From Chara braunii (Eukaryota > Streptophyta > Charophyceae > Charales > Characeae): 56,916 nucleotides of DNA. How positions within the stretch are numbered: position 1 is the stretch's first letter; each line of letters begins with the position of its first letter. The translations under genes were made by a program, and so were the position numbers. Under the pieces are notes generated by a model. The model searched no databases. It had not been told where the DNA came from and saw nothing but the letters and a program-made list of their open reading frames with translations. This document shows positions 19,298-29,577 of the stretch, piece after piece. Location: the NCBI GenBank assembly GCA_003427395.1, contig BFEA01000485.1, forward strand, positions 406,888-463,803, in the 5' to 3' direction.

Positions 19298-20669
19298 TTG
19301 ATAATTTTTGTGTACAAGGAGGACTCGCTTTTATCTCCATCGCTGCTTTGTCCATGCATGTCGCGTGTGTGAGGCCCCGAGCAATGGGAAGCTTGTTGTG
19401 CGCATGAGTGATGTCAAAGGTCTATGGATGATTGGGTCTCCTGTCCAGAGTTGCTGATTGCATGTATGTATGTGTGTATGTACTTATCCGGGCGGGGACG
19501 GAGGAACAGAACTGGGGGACGGTCTACTTAGGAGTATGAGTGTGTGAATCCCGTTGTTCCCCTCCCTTCCGCGGCCCTTCGTGCGCACACGCGCAGTCCC
19601 GGTGTAAACTCACTCTTTCTCCCTCTCTCTCCCGCCTTCCTTTTTGGACTGATAGCCATCGCTTTTGAACTTCTTGTCTACGTACCAGTGACGTAAACCG
19701 CCTGCGTCCACGCGCGCGGTCGACGCCCCCGCAAGGGGAAGAGAGCTTAGATTTCGCCATCCTCCTCCGAAGCACTAACTTTGAGAGGGAAGGTTGCATC
19801 GAGTGTTGTATGGAGTCGCTGTTGGTTCGGATGACTGGGAGCGCGGGATCTTGCCCTTGTTCATCGCGTACCTCCGATCGTCTCATCTCGCTACCGACCT
19901 TCCCCATCACAGATGACGACAGCGTCTACTGCGATGCGGACGTACGGCGCGCGCTGAGGCAAACGGAGCAAGTGTGTTGGCGGGACCCGCCTCGGGCTTG
20001 CGATATAAGGGGGAACGGTTTTGTCTTGATTGATCGTTTTGATTCCCCGACTCTAATCTTGCCTTATACGGGTTTAATTGTGTTGCCCTGGTCGGCTGCT
20101 CACGCCACGTGGCGTCCGCAGTTTGATTGTCGCTGGTGTCGCCAGGGGGACTCGTGTTCTTGGCGACGCTTGGTCCTGGTTTACGAGGGAGCGGCACGTT
20201 TCCCCGAGCTCTCCCGTAATGCGGGGGTGCTGCCCGCGCAATTTCGAATTCGGATGCCGATGAGCCCTCCCGCCGTTTCACCCTCTCAGAAACTTCCGCG
20301 CAGACTCTGTGAGTTCGACACCGAGGCTTGAACCCACTACCTGTCCTCCAAACCCATGACGGCTGGAGTTTCTGTCTCCATGACCCTCTCCCCTTAATGG
20401 CTTTTCCCGGTCTGATGCATGACGGCCGTTCATTTTTGCGGAGATTCTTCTGATTTTATCGTTCCGAAGTGACCCGACCCCCACGGGACTTCGCGACAAC
20501 AGTTCGACTCCGGGGTAACCTCTGGCACGAAACGAGAGCCTCCCGTTCCGTCCGGGAGACTCAACCCCTACAGCCAAAAATCCTCGGCCACGCCCCTCTT
20601 AGAACTCTGATCGGCGACCCAGTACGGGAAGCTGTGAGGGGGCGTGAGGTTGCGTATCACATGCTCTCC
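19298..20669. other. GC-rich region without a recognised gene
   Basis: A 173-codon frame at 19810-20331 has no family signature or repeat pattern and may be chance in GC-rich DNA. TGTATGTATGTGTGTATGTA lies near 19463. If the 19073 ORF is a first exon, later exons should be sought here. Confidence 0.35.
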
Positions 20670-21500
20670 ATAGTTTGAAAAAATCCAGATCACCAAGACC
20701 CTCCCTGGGGGACCTGCTTAGCTTCTCCGAAGTTCTCACAATTGGCTGCTTCTCGACCCGAGCTTGTTGGAGCAGCACGCCTATCTTCGGCTTGTACATA
20801 ATAATCGGCGTTGTCGAACCAAACTGGTCTTTCCACCCGTATAACAGCGGCTCCACTAGCAGCTCCTTCTGTTCCAGATGCAGTAGTTGAGCTTTGGAAT
20901 CTCCCCCTGATTGATCCTCCTGCCATACCCTCACTTCTTCTAAATCTTCCAGGTCCGACTCCACTCTCTCCTCCCCCTGCACCGATATAGAATATTGTCC
21001 TTTATCTTTTGCTACTCTCCAGACCTGAATTTTTGTACCTTGGCTGAGTCCCGGGCCCTGAACTTGCCACACTTCTCTGTGGTTACCTGGCGCACTCAAC
21101 CACGTGTTTGGGGCATAGGCCGCACCGCTTTTCAGAATGCTAATCCAATAGGCTGGGACTGCCTCCTTCAATTTCACAAAGTTCTCTGCTATATTATGCA
21201 GTCTCGGCAGTTTCTAACGAAGGGCTGAGGCAGATATCCAGTCCTCCTTTTCCGCATCCCGAAGGTCCCGCAGTTGAATCACTCCTTTTTCCACCCAGGC
21301 TCTGCCAAAGGAGCCTGCTCAGCCATCTGCCATTAAGCTCGAACCGTCCGGTTGCTTGATATATGGGTTTTCAAACAGAATTTGTCTGAGGACCTCTTCT
21401 CTTGTGTTTGGCTGCAGCAGTACATCCGGTTTCAGCTTGTTCCATGCAAAGATAATACTTTTCCACAGTCTCGACTTTAGTTTTTGCAAAGATTGGCACT
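20670..21500 (-). mobile_element. LINE-A copy, post-RT middle region only
   Basis: Read on the minus strand from about 21490: REEVLRQILFENPYI, then GRAWVEKGVIQLRDL, then (frame 21177-20599) LKEAVPAYWISILKSG and EVWQVQGPGLSQG. This is the same order as REEVARQPLFGNR / WVKRGVTRIKDK in LINE-B at 43000 and KEELLSQPLFQNP in LINE-A at 22000. It has stops in the first part and lacks both the RT core and the zinc domain. Its 5' end faces the 5' end of the next LINE-A copy. Confidence 0.65.
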
Positions 21501-21989
21501 TGACCCATGTTCCTTTTTCTGTCAGATTTTTCTGTCACTTATTCTGAGCATGAAAATTGTTGAAGTCTGTGGGCCCGACGTGTTGCGAAATGCTGCAAAC
21601 CACGGAGTGCTCAACCGCACCCTGCGACCTGCCACAGGTTGAAAGTTGTGCTTTTTTTTTTTCCTTTTTTTTTTTTTTTTGGTCAAGTTGTGCATTTTTT
21701 AGGTGTCGGAGGCAGCGGTCGGTACTGATGTTTTTGTTTTCTTACTCAGTGTAGTCGTATTTTATGGACATCGTTTTTTTGGTAATGGGAAATTTTGCTC
21801 TGGAAGTTTGTTATTCGGAAATGTACGGAAAGCTGAGGGTTGCCCCAAAGCTGAGGGTCTCCCTCGTTTCCCACCGTTAGGTTTGGGACTCCCAAAGCAC
21901 CTCTCTAGTATCTGTCACCATGATTTGTATTGTTTTTCTTCTTTCCTTTTTTTTTTCTTCCCTTTTTGAAAATTCAGGTATGTTGCTTA
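21501..21989. other. Unassigned AT-rich DNA
   Basis: T-rich runs near 21652-21680 and 21945. A GAAAGCTGAGGGT-type short tandem (about 21829 and 21848). No gene seen. Confidence 0.4.
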
Positions 21990-24090
21990 ACCCACGTCAA
22001 AGGAGGAACTGCTGTCCCAACCTCTCTTTCAGAACCCCCTCATCCTGGATAACGAAGGAAGGTAATTCTCTGCGGGGCAGGAAGCTGGGGCCTTTGGCAA
22101 ATCCTGGATGAGGAGAGGAGTGGTAAGGGTAGCTGATCTCTGGTCGGAGTTTTTGGGGACGTGGAAACAGCTGCAGGAGATGCGAGTACCACTCCAGGGT
22201 CTGAGACAAATTGAAGAGCGGTGGAAAACACTCCTTCAGGCTATTCCAGAGGAATGGCAAGCGTTACTAGCCCCTGAGGGCTTGGACCCTCCGGCGGGTA
22301 CCTGGTATGCACCAGGGTTGGGACCTAACCAGAGGACGGTATGGAAGTTGCAGGGCTTGACAGAAAGTGGGTCCAAAGACTCAGGAATGGCGCACGGTGG
22401 ATTCCACAGGTGAGCTCCAGCTAGTGGGGAATAGAGTGATCTCCCAGTGGCAACCCCCCCCTCAGATAAGAATTACTGAATATTATGACAAAAGAGGAAT
22501 TTTCAAGTCTGCAAGATGGGTGGGTAATGCCCCTCTAAGCCCCCTCCCCATCGATTCCAGAGCATGGCGTTGGAGCAAGGGTAAGTCCTCTCCCCTGCTT
22601 CCCCTCAGGGATGGGATCTGGTCTCCTTCTCAGCCCAGGAATCGTACAAAATGGCGGATTCAAGAGACAGATAGCCAGCTAAAGTGGCTATTACTAGGTG
22701 GAGTGCAGTGCTACTGACTGCTCTTCAGGACTCCGCGGACGATTTTGTGAAACTTTGGGGTGTGCTGGCAGAGATTCCGGACGGGAAACAGGCTAGCATA
22801 TTGTGGATGCTCTCGCTGCTAGTCACTCCCTCGGCGGTCTGGTTGAAGGGCCGAGGGATGGAGATCTCCTTGGGCTGCACACGCTGTACCTGGCCCTTTG
22901 AATCAACGAAGCATCTCTGGTGGGATTGCCCGGCTTCGAAGTGAATATGGAGGTGGTGGGCCGACCACTGGGCGCAAATGGGGGGTGGGGATGTGGAGTG
23001 GGGTGAGCGCTGGGTTCTGCTGGGTTTTGTGGGAGCGGAGAGGACAGGTAAGCGAGGGTGGTCTTATGTGGCCCAGGTAGCTAGAGCAGTGATATGCTCA
23101 GTAATCTGGGCAGACAGAAACCGCTCCCGCTTGGCGGGGCGCACGTACGCAGACCTCGAGATTAAGACAGCAATCGAAAGAGGCATGAGGAGAGCGATCT
23201 GGGCGGATTGGCGGAGAAGGGCAAAGTGTGGTAACGCTAATAGGAGTGCGTGCCCTCTGGTGGTTTTTGAAAACATGGGCAATTGGGAACCGCCTGGCTG
23301 GGGTCCATCGGGAGAAAGGCTTGGTGGTGACACACTGGCTACAGGGTTGAGGGGGTAGGTTAGGAAACAGGATGGTTATAGGAGGTAATGCTGCTAGGAA
23401 ACCACGGACATCTGGCGGCCAGGCTGGCTGAAGAGGCAGTACTCCTTTTCTTCATACCTCCAATACTTCCTGTTTTTTGAACCATGTATCAGTAATACCT
23501 GATTGAGGGACGCTGGACCTGTTTTCCAGCAGGTGCAGCTCCCCACCAATAGACCGGAGCCAGTAGCTGAGCTGCTAGTGGTGGATGGTCATACCAACAC
23601 CACTAGCAATCTTCAGCCAGTTAAAAAAAAAAAAAAAAAAAAAAAGGTTAGGAAACAGAACCAGGGTATCTCGGTTCCCGTTCGGACCGCAGGAGGTCAA
23701 ATGAGTAGGAGCTGAGAGTACCACGGGTCCCAGGAACTGTTGTTCCAGCCGGTCGCCTTTAGGCCGGTGTGAGGGCGTGTAGGCCTGTGTATTAGACTCA
23801 GGGTAGGCTAGATTAGATTAGATGTAGATGGGGAGGTAGGTAGTCAATGATTGGTTTTACAATAGATGATGGAGAAGTTGTTTGTAGGAACGAGTCACAG
23901 AGGAGTAAATGGTCTGTTCGTTCAATCAGGTTGTTATTGACAGCCCTGATGGCTGAAGGTAGGAACAGAAGGTTGTTGCAGAGTAGAATGGAGAAAGCGT
24001 TTAAGGCTTCTCAAGCTAAGCTAAACCGGCTGATGCTGCCAGGATAACTCCGGGTTGAAATTGTGAGGTCAGTTTTGTAAAAAAAAAAGG
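21990..24090 (+). mobile_element. LINE-A copy, post-RT region, C-terminal domain and full 3' UTR ending in tail A
   Basis: Frames run KEELLSQPLFQNPLI (about 22005), then 22108-22413, 22367-22717, 22684-22944 and 22978-23358, all in LINE order with shifts between. The zinc motif is CTRC...KHLWWDC, interrupted by a stop at 22945; AVICSVIWADRN follows. The 3' UTR continues past a nested insertion at 23371-23645 and ends ACCGGCTGATGCTGCC...CCGGGTTGAAATTGTGAGGT (24024-24067) and poly(A). It is the best template here for the complete LINE-A 3' end. The upstream RT and endonuclease are missing. Confidence 0.8.
23371..23645 (+). mobile_element. Tail-B element inserted in the LINE-A 3' UTR, 13-bp target duplication
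   Basis: 275 bp flanked by GGTTAGGAAACAG at 23358-23370 and 23646-23658. The 3' end is the tail-B module: CTGGACCTGTTTTCCAGCAGG, then GCTCCCCACCAATAGACCGGAGC, then a hairpin with perfect 11-base arms TGCTAGTGGTG (23573-23583) and CACCACTAGCA (23598-23608), then a 24-base poly(A). The 5' part has no tRNA head, so it may be a 5'-truncated LINE-B or SINE. Confidence 0.85.
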
Positions 24091-24361
24091 ATTAAAAAAA
24101 AAAAAAAAATGTATCGCTTTTTCTTTTAAAAATAAAACAAAAATCAGGTATGCTTTCAAGTTTTAACCACATCTGTATTCATGTACACCCGGTGGAGAAA
24201 GCAGTTGGAAAACCTGTGTGATATAGGTGATGAGGAGTGTTATTGCGATCATTTTTGCAGCTGCAGGTGTTAATGGGCAGCGGTTTTGCAATTCATGTTT
24301 TTAGGGCACACAGATTTTGTCGAGGAGTGCTTGGGTAATCATTTATCAGTCACCTCCCTAG
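24091..24361. other. Unassigned DNA
   Basis: A runs at 24082 and 24093-24108, then unique sequence. Confidence 0.4.
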
Positions 24362-24472
24362 TACCGTCTTCACCCGAATAGAACGCCCGGTCATTAAAGC
24401 CGTATTTGGTGCAATTTTTGGTCTACATGCGGCGATAATGACCGGGCCATCTATTCGGATGAGAAGACGGTA
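24362..24472. mobile_element. TA-flanked foldback MITE, copy 1 (107 bp)
   Basis: Element 24364-24470 flanked by TA on both sides. The termini are CCGTCTTCACCCGAATAG and the reverse of CTATTCGGATGAGAAGACGG; pairing continues through CCCGGTCATTA / TAATGACCGGG. It belongs with the 105-bp copy at 30024-30128. The TA duplication suggests a Tc1/mariner-type transposase in trans. Confidence 0.85.
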
Positions 24473-24800
24473 GTTCTGAACTGTAGTGGAGGTTTGCGCT
24501 TGAAGGAAAAGCTCGATGCTGGACTCCCACAGTTGTGGTCAGAGGTCGGCGTCATGTTTTATTTATGTGTTTATGTATTTTATCTAATTTTCTATTGGGG
24601 CAGTGGCCATTGCCAGCCGAGCTTGGGGCCTGCTTGTTTAAGGATGGATGTATTCTTGCAAAGGATAGGGGATCTCACTAGTGGTGGGTAGAGGACACGT
24701 CCTATTGGTGTGAGTGTTCCTGTGTAAGTGTACCTCGAGTTGGCATATCGAGCTCCGGTTGTCTACTGCTTTCTGCCTCGTACTCGTTAAAAAGGGGTCA
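24473..24800. other. Unassigned DNA before the U6-like sequence
   Basis: No plant U6 upstream sequence element or TATA box at the expected spacing from 24801. Confidence 0.45.
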
Positions 24801-24890
24801 GTCCTTTGGGATATTTGTTAAAATTGGAACAGTACAGAGAAGATTAGCACGGCCCCTGGGCGTGGATGACACGCACAAATCGAGAAATGG
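24801..24890 (+). ncRNA. U6: U6 snRNA-derived sequence, probable pseudogene fused to a tRNA-like segment
   Basis: About 90 of the roughly 102 nt of spliceosomal U6. The core is well kept: AAAATTGGAAC, the ACAGAGA box (24834-24840), GATTAGC with the AGC triad (24846-24848), GGCCCCTG, and GGATGACACGCACAAATCGAGAAATGG. The 5' stem-loop has diverged and a few core bases differ (ACAGTACAGAGA instead of ACGATACAGAGA). Instead of the 3' end and T-run terminator it runs directly into a tRNA-like sequence. No upstream U6 promoter is visible. This is most likely a reverse-transcribed chimera. Confidence 0.9.
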
Positions 24891-24957
24891 TAGCTCGGTT
24901 GGTTGGAGCACCGGCATCTCAAGGGACAGGTTTTGGGTTTGAGTCCGATGGGCCTCG
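24891..24957 (+). mobile_element. tRNA-like (SINE head) segment joined to U6
   Basis: A box TAGCTCGGTTGG and B box GGGTTTGAGTCC at tRNA spacing. The 5' acceptor half-stem is lacking because U6 occupies that place. The join is at ATGG|TAGCTC. It reads as the head of a tRNA-derived SINE rather than a functional tRNA, since no matching 3' acceptor strand is seen. Confidence 0.7.
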
Positions 24958-25054
24958 GCCTGTCCTCCTGCGAATGCACGGGATGGTGTTAGATTGACAC
25001 CCCAGGGAGCAATCCCCCAGCCTAGCATATCTGTGGTAGAACGTGGGACAGGAA

Positions 25055-25125
25055 GCATGATAGCGTAGGTAGTTAGAGCATTGATTGATATATATTCTGG
25101 GAGAGGTCGTGGGTTCGAGGTTGAG
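25055..25125 (+). mobile_element. Second tRNA-like segment
   Basis: A-box-like TAGCGTAGGTAGTTAGAGC and B-box-like GGGTTCGAGGTT at tRNA spacing, about 100 bp after the U6-tRNA join. The B box ends GTT rather than TCC. It may be the head of the element whose tail A is at 25575. Confidence 0.5.
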
Positions 25126-25429
25126 CTGGAGGACTGCGTCTCATATCACATCTGCTGGGGATATATTTGTGTTAGCATGGTTTTTGCGCCCGTCACTGGT
25201 CCTCGGGGGGAGCTAGTCCGGGTTGAAATAGCAATAATTTATAGGGGGGCTCTGGAGAGAAGAGTGGACGTCCTTTGGGGTCTGGGAATCCTCTTTACTT
25301 GTCCAGGGTGCTCCAGAGTAGAACAGAGTAGAATAGAACACTCGGTCTGACTACAGCCGCATGATGGGTGCTCCAGAGTACAACAGAACAATGACTATAG
25401 CCTCATCACTGATCAGCATTACTGTACAA
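25126..25429. repeat. SINE body with a short tandem repeat
   Basis: GGGTGCTCCAGAGTA.AACAGA occurs at about 25308 and 25366. TAGTCCGGGTTGAAAT (25214) resembles part of tail A. Confidence 0.5.
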
Positions 25430-25500
25430 GGGACGCTGGACCCGGTTTCCAGCAGGTGTCGTTCCCCACCAGTCGCTCATGCAACAATCAAGCACGAGGT
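25430..25500 (+). repeat. Truncated tail-B fragment
   Basis: GGACGCTGGACCCGGTTTCC, then AGCAGGTG and TTCCCCACCAG, then unrelated sequence. The variable hairpin is missing. Confidence 0.7.
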
Positions 25501-25567
25501 GGGTGACCACTAGCTTCTCTAGGAGTGAAGAGGTTTTCCATATCTGCATTGGAGACAGTATATTCAT

Positions 25568-25678
25568 AAGCTAAACTGGCTGATGCTGCCGGGATAACTC
25601 CGGGTTGAATTGTGAGGTTCCCGGCCTCGGTTCGTTCGTGTTGTTAATAAATGGAAGAGACGGTATAAAAAAAAAAAG
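25568..25678 (+). repeat. Tail-A module with A tract
   Basis: CTGGCTGATGCTGCCGGGATA then ACTCCGGGTTGAATTGTGAGG, and an A run at about 25667-25677. Same 3' tail as the LINE-A copy at 24024-24067. Confidence 0.75.
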
Positions 25679-25784
25679 AACCGGAAGGGTGGGAGACCGG
25701 TGACTGTAAATACATTAGCGATAATAGCACACAATCCAAGCATAATATAACCCCGATAGGTACTCGGGTTGGTAGGACACCGCC

Positions 25785-26315
25785 TAAGGTGGCTCTGTGG
25801 AAATATTCGGTTCCGGACTAGCCTGGAGTGGTACATACTACACAGGCTTGTCTAGAGTTGTCTTAGGGAGGGTGGCTCCGTGGAAACATTTCGTTCTGGA
25901 CTGGCCTGCAGTGGTACCCACATAACATAACTACCATGTAATCACACCAGAACATAACCCCGAAAGATATGTTATCCACTAGAAGTAGCCGGTCCCAGTC
26001 AGAGGTACTCAGGCTGGTCTGGTGTTGGTTCAGCCAAGACACTCCCTTGGGTAGCTCCGTGGAAACATTCGGTTCTGGACTGGCCTGCAGCGGTACCCAT
26101 ACAAACCATAACATAAATACCATGTAACCCAACCAACCATAACATAGCCCCGATAGATATCCAGACTCTCCTGAGAACTCAGGTAATGATCAGGAGGGGG
26201 GCTAAACTCCTCTCTGCAGCTTTTTCTAGGTTTATAGTCTTTTATGAAATAAACGATCAGGAGGGGCTTGACTCCTCTCGGCAGCTTTTTCTAAGATTAT
26301 AGTCTTTTTATTAAA
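25785..26315. repeat. Tandem and near-tandem repeats
   Basis: GGTGGCTC.GTGGAAA.ATTCGGTTC, then GGACTGGCCTGCAGTGGTAC, occurs three times (about 25788, 25870, 26052). A second repeat, GATCAGGAGGGG...GCAGCTTTTTCTA, occurs at about 26189 and 26252. Confidence 0.75.
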
Positions 26316-26996
26316 AAAAATGTATATCCGGGCCTCTGCCTTGTGGATTCAAGTGCTACTTAGGCAGGCCTGGCCTTCCTCTCCTGAGAGCTTGGGCAAT
26401 GACCGGGACCGGCTATTTCTAGTAGGCCTGTAGTTTTTAGCAAGTCTTTTTCAGTGATTGTGTATAGATATTGTGCTAGCTTTTTCTGTTTGCTTCTGCC
26501 CTAATCTGTTTTGCAAGGCCCCTTCCCTCATGGGGGTCTCGTAGTCGTTTTCAATTTATAAGACTGTCCTTTTTTCGCATTATTATATTTTAGTTTTCTT
26601 TTTTTGCCGCGTTTAGTACTCTGTTTTTAGGTTATCTTTGTTTAGGACAAATAAGGGTGTGTTTTGAGGCAGCCAAGGCATGGGTCCAACCAAGGGTGCT
26701 CTCATGGATATGCTGGGTAGGACTGGGTACTTAACTCTCCCCCTGCTTTGACGCAGCCTAGGGCCACTGGGACTATTACATCTCTTGTTTTGGTTTTATG
26801 CCTGCCGGTGATTGGTAACCGGACCTCTGAGAAGGTAAAGGGGGTTGTGTCTTTTTTTTTTTTTTTAAGGAAAAAAAAATGGTCTGGAAAAAACTACCGA
26901 TTCCCCTGTGGCGTTGAAAATGCATGTCCATTGATTGTGCTGGCCGGGGGGAAGAGGTCGTGGTGTTCCCCCAAAAGATTGAGGGTGCTGACCTCT
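26316..26996. other. Unassigned DNA
   Basis: No gene or repeat family recognised. A/T homopolymers near 26852-26880. Confidence 0.4.
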
Positions 26997-27637
26997 TAAA
27001 CCACAGGTCCCCCCGCCACCGAAAACCCCCGGTACCGGTGAGTTAGGGGAGGGTTTTTCGGAGGTCCTCCGTCCCGAACTCACCGATCTTGCAAAGTCCC
27101 TGGCAACTGCACCAAGGCCCCACTGTATAGAGGGTGGACGACGGCAGGGTTGCATCGAGCGGCTGCGAAACGGTCGGGTGGTCCAGTTTTTGGGCCGCCG
27201 ACAATCTGTACCGGACTTTCGCGCTGTGGCGGGAAATGAAGGGCCGCACTGAAAATGCAAAACAAAAAAAACGAAAACAGATCCAAAAATTCCGCCGTCG
27301 TGCGCCTTTTGTTTTTTTTTTGTTTTTTTGTTTTTTGTCATTGTTACCATTGTCCCGGCACTACCAATGTATACATATGAGATGATGATGTGGAAACGCG
27401 TCTCCTCTGTGTAGTCGTCTAGGGTTTGGATGTTGTTAACGCTTTCCCTCCGTTCGGGGTTGTGACACTCGTGTCCGCCATCGCCACGAGCCCCCGTAAC
27501 CTGACCCTGCCTCCTTGCTGTGTTGTTTCCGTTCGCCGTCCTTGCCGCCTCGTTTCCGCCAGCGTGAACTTGTTCGAGGCGATGTGCTTGGGGTCGTTGT
27601 AGCTCTGTGAGGCCGGCGAGCAGTGCGGCGATGTGGC

Positions 27638-27644
<7 letters not shown>

Positions 27645-27688
<44 letters not shown>
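27645..27688. repeat. (CT)n microsatellite
   Basis: CT dinucleotide run inside the TIR element. Confidence 0.9.
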
Positions 27689-27690
<2 letters not shown>

Positions 27691-28133
27691 CGTGACATCG
27701 TGGTGGTTGGTTGGTTAGGTTTCCTGTGCGGTGGTTCGTGTCTCTGTCGGGTTGCGTTCGGGATGTGACAAAGGCGCCATCGCTTTGTCCACCCGTCCGC
27801 TGCACCTCCAGCGTGCTGGCGGTGTCGCAAGCGTTTCGTTTTTTCGCGACGCGGGTGCAGGACAGGCTGTGTTGCACTTCTGCGGCGGCTGTGTGTGCAT
27901 GCGTCTTTGAGTGGCGTCCAGTACCGGTGGGTGTGCTGCCGAGTGTTCGCTATTGTGCTGTGTGCATTCGGTCGCGCGTTTGGAGTTGTGTTGCCCGTCG
28001 TCAATCCTCCGCTTTGCTGCGGTTCTGTGTAAGTGGGACTGTGGTCGTGTGCGTGTGCTTGCGTGTTTGTGTGTGTTGTGTGTTCCTGCGTGGTCATTTC
28101 TTCTTCCTTTTCTCCTTTGTGTTGTTGTTGTTG

Positions 28134-28312
28134 TTCTTCTTCTTCTTCTTCATCTTCCTTTTCTTATCGTTCTTCTTCTTCTTCGTGTTTTTTTTTCTTT
28201 CTTCTTCTTCTTCTTCTTCTTCTTCTCTTCTTCTTCTTCTTCTTCTTCTTCTTCTTCTTCTTGTATATCTTCTTCTTCTTCTTCTTCTTCTTCTTCTACT
28301 TCTTGTTGTATA
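28134..28312. repeat. (CTT)n-rich tract
   Basis: Trinucleotide repeat with breaks, including a short duplicated segment around TTGTATATC. Confidence 0.9.
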
Positions 28313-28485
28313 TCTTCTTCTTCTTCTTCTACTCCTTGTTCCATTCCTTATTCGGCTGTTATGTTCGTCTTCAGTTATTTCATCACCGAGTCGTTATGTT
28401 TGATTTGTATACGTCGTTTGTTGTTTGAATGTTCTTCTTCTTGTGCATAGACAGTTGTGATTCTGCTGCGTGTGGTTTGTTCTTT

Positions 28486-28575
28486 TTTTTTTTCGTCCTC
28501 GCATTTGCTTTTTGTGTTTTTTTTTTTCATCCTCACATTTGCTTTTTGTGTTTTTTTTTTTCGTCCTCGCATTTG

Positions 28576-28578
<3 letters not shown>
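28486..28578. repeat. Three-copy tandem repeat, about 38 bp
   Basis: TTTTCGTCCTCGCATTTGC...TTTTTGTG repeated three times (near 28491, 28529, 28560) and leading straight into the GT run. Confidence 0.85.

Positions 28579-28579
<1 letters not shown>

Positions 28580-28649
<70 letters not shown>
28580..28649. repeat. (GT)n microsatellite
   Basis: About 35 GT units. Confidence 0.95.
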
Positions 28650-28652
<3 letters not shown>

Positions 28653-28798
28653 TGTTATTATGTAATTATCGCGGTTTTCGTTTTCGTCGCAGCTTCTTTG
28701 TGTTATTCGCATGGTCTCTTTTTTTTTGTGCTTTATTTTCCGATCGTTTTTGTCCGTTGAGAGTGCGGTGTTTATCGTATAAGCTTTGTTTTTTTTTG

Positions 28799-28847
28799 CT
28801 TCTTCTTCTTCTTCTTCTTCTTCTTCTTCTTCTTCTTCTACTTCTTC
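28799..28847. repeat. (CTT)n microsatellite
   Basis: Near-perfect CTT run. Confidence 0.95.
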
Positions 28848-29509
28848 TTCGCGTTCATCTTTGGCTTGTCGTTCGCCCCGTCTCGCTGTCTAGTGGCTGT
28901 AGTGGCGAAGTGACGTGGCTTGCACGAAACGACCAAGGAAAAAATAAAAAATAAAAAACACATTGCAGAACGGAAGTGAAAACACTCCGAAAAGAAATGC
29001 AAAACACTTACCCAAAAAACAAAAGCAAAAAAAAAGGGAAAAAAAAATTAAAGAAAAAAAAAAAGAAATAATAAAACCAACTTCATTCCTGAAGTGTTTT
29101 ATTTTTTTTGTTTTCTTGTTTCTTTTTGTTTGTCGGGATCCATGAACACGGACATTGTGCTGCAACGACGTGTTTCCTTAGCACCGGGCCTACCGGGTCC
29201 CACATTCAAAATGGCATGTCGGGATGGGACTCGGTAGGCTGCGAAAAACCGGTCGTTCGACCAAAAAACAGCGACCGCGCACTAGAGGTCCTCCGCGGTT
29301 TTTCGGTGGCGGGGGGACCTGTGGTGTAACGTTGTTACCTCTGTTGCCACGTGCGCCTCCTCACCATCAATATCGCCCTCCAACCGGTCCTCCAGAAGAG
29401 CACACATGCCAGATATCATCCTTGAACTCTGAGCCTGGGCGGTTCTGCGGTCTAGATAACTAAGATTTTTGAAATCCGAAACTGATCTGTTTTGTGTTCC
29501 TGGTGTGTC

Positions 29510-29511
<2 letters not shown>

Positions 29512-29567
<56 letters not shown>
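29512..29567. repeat. (CT)n microsatellite
   Basis: About 27 CT units. Confidence 0.95.

Positions 29568-29577
<10 letters not shown>

Larger units (their letters stand above)
27000..29326. mobile_element. 2.3-kb TIR DNA element, non-autonomous, TAA target duplication
   Basis: The left end (27001 onward) begins CCACAGGTCCCCCCGCCACC and the right end (29298-29324) is its reverse complement, identical over 25 bases. TAA lies just outside both ends (26997-26999, 29327-29329). A three-base TAA duplication suggests a PIF/Harbinger-type enzyme, though the TIR was not matched to a known family. The interior has no recognisable transposase. It is mostly simple repeats: CT 27645-27688, CTT 28134-28312 and 28799-28847, GT 28580-28649. 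Long frames here encode only repeat peptides. Confidence 0.7.

Noticed and set aside
19810-20331. A 173-codon frame in GC-rich DNA
   Set aside because: No family pattern, no good promoter directly upstream, and several overlapping frames of similar length on the other strand. Left as unassigned.
20670-24090. LINE-A copies at 20670 and 21990 as one twin-primed insertion
   Set aside because: The two pieces overlap in the same protein region (REEVLRQ and KEELLSQ), which twin priming would not give. They are treated as separate copies.
24801-24890. A functional U6 snRNA gene
   Set aside because: No upstream element, no TATA at the right spacing, no 3' end or T terminator, and it fuses to tRNA-like DNA.
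26865-28097. A 410-codon minus-strand frame
   Set aside because: It crosses the left TIR of the 2.3-kb element, includes a CT-derived Arg-Glu repeat and a homopolymer-coded Phe run, and shows no family pattern. Likely chance in low-complexity DNA.
27711-28450. Plus-strand frames of 179-230 codons rich in Ser, Phe and Leu
   Set aside because: They translate the CTT and T-rich tracts. No domain seen.
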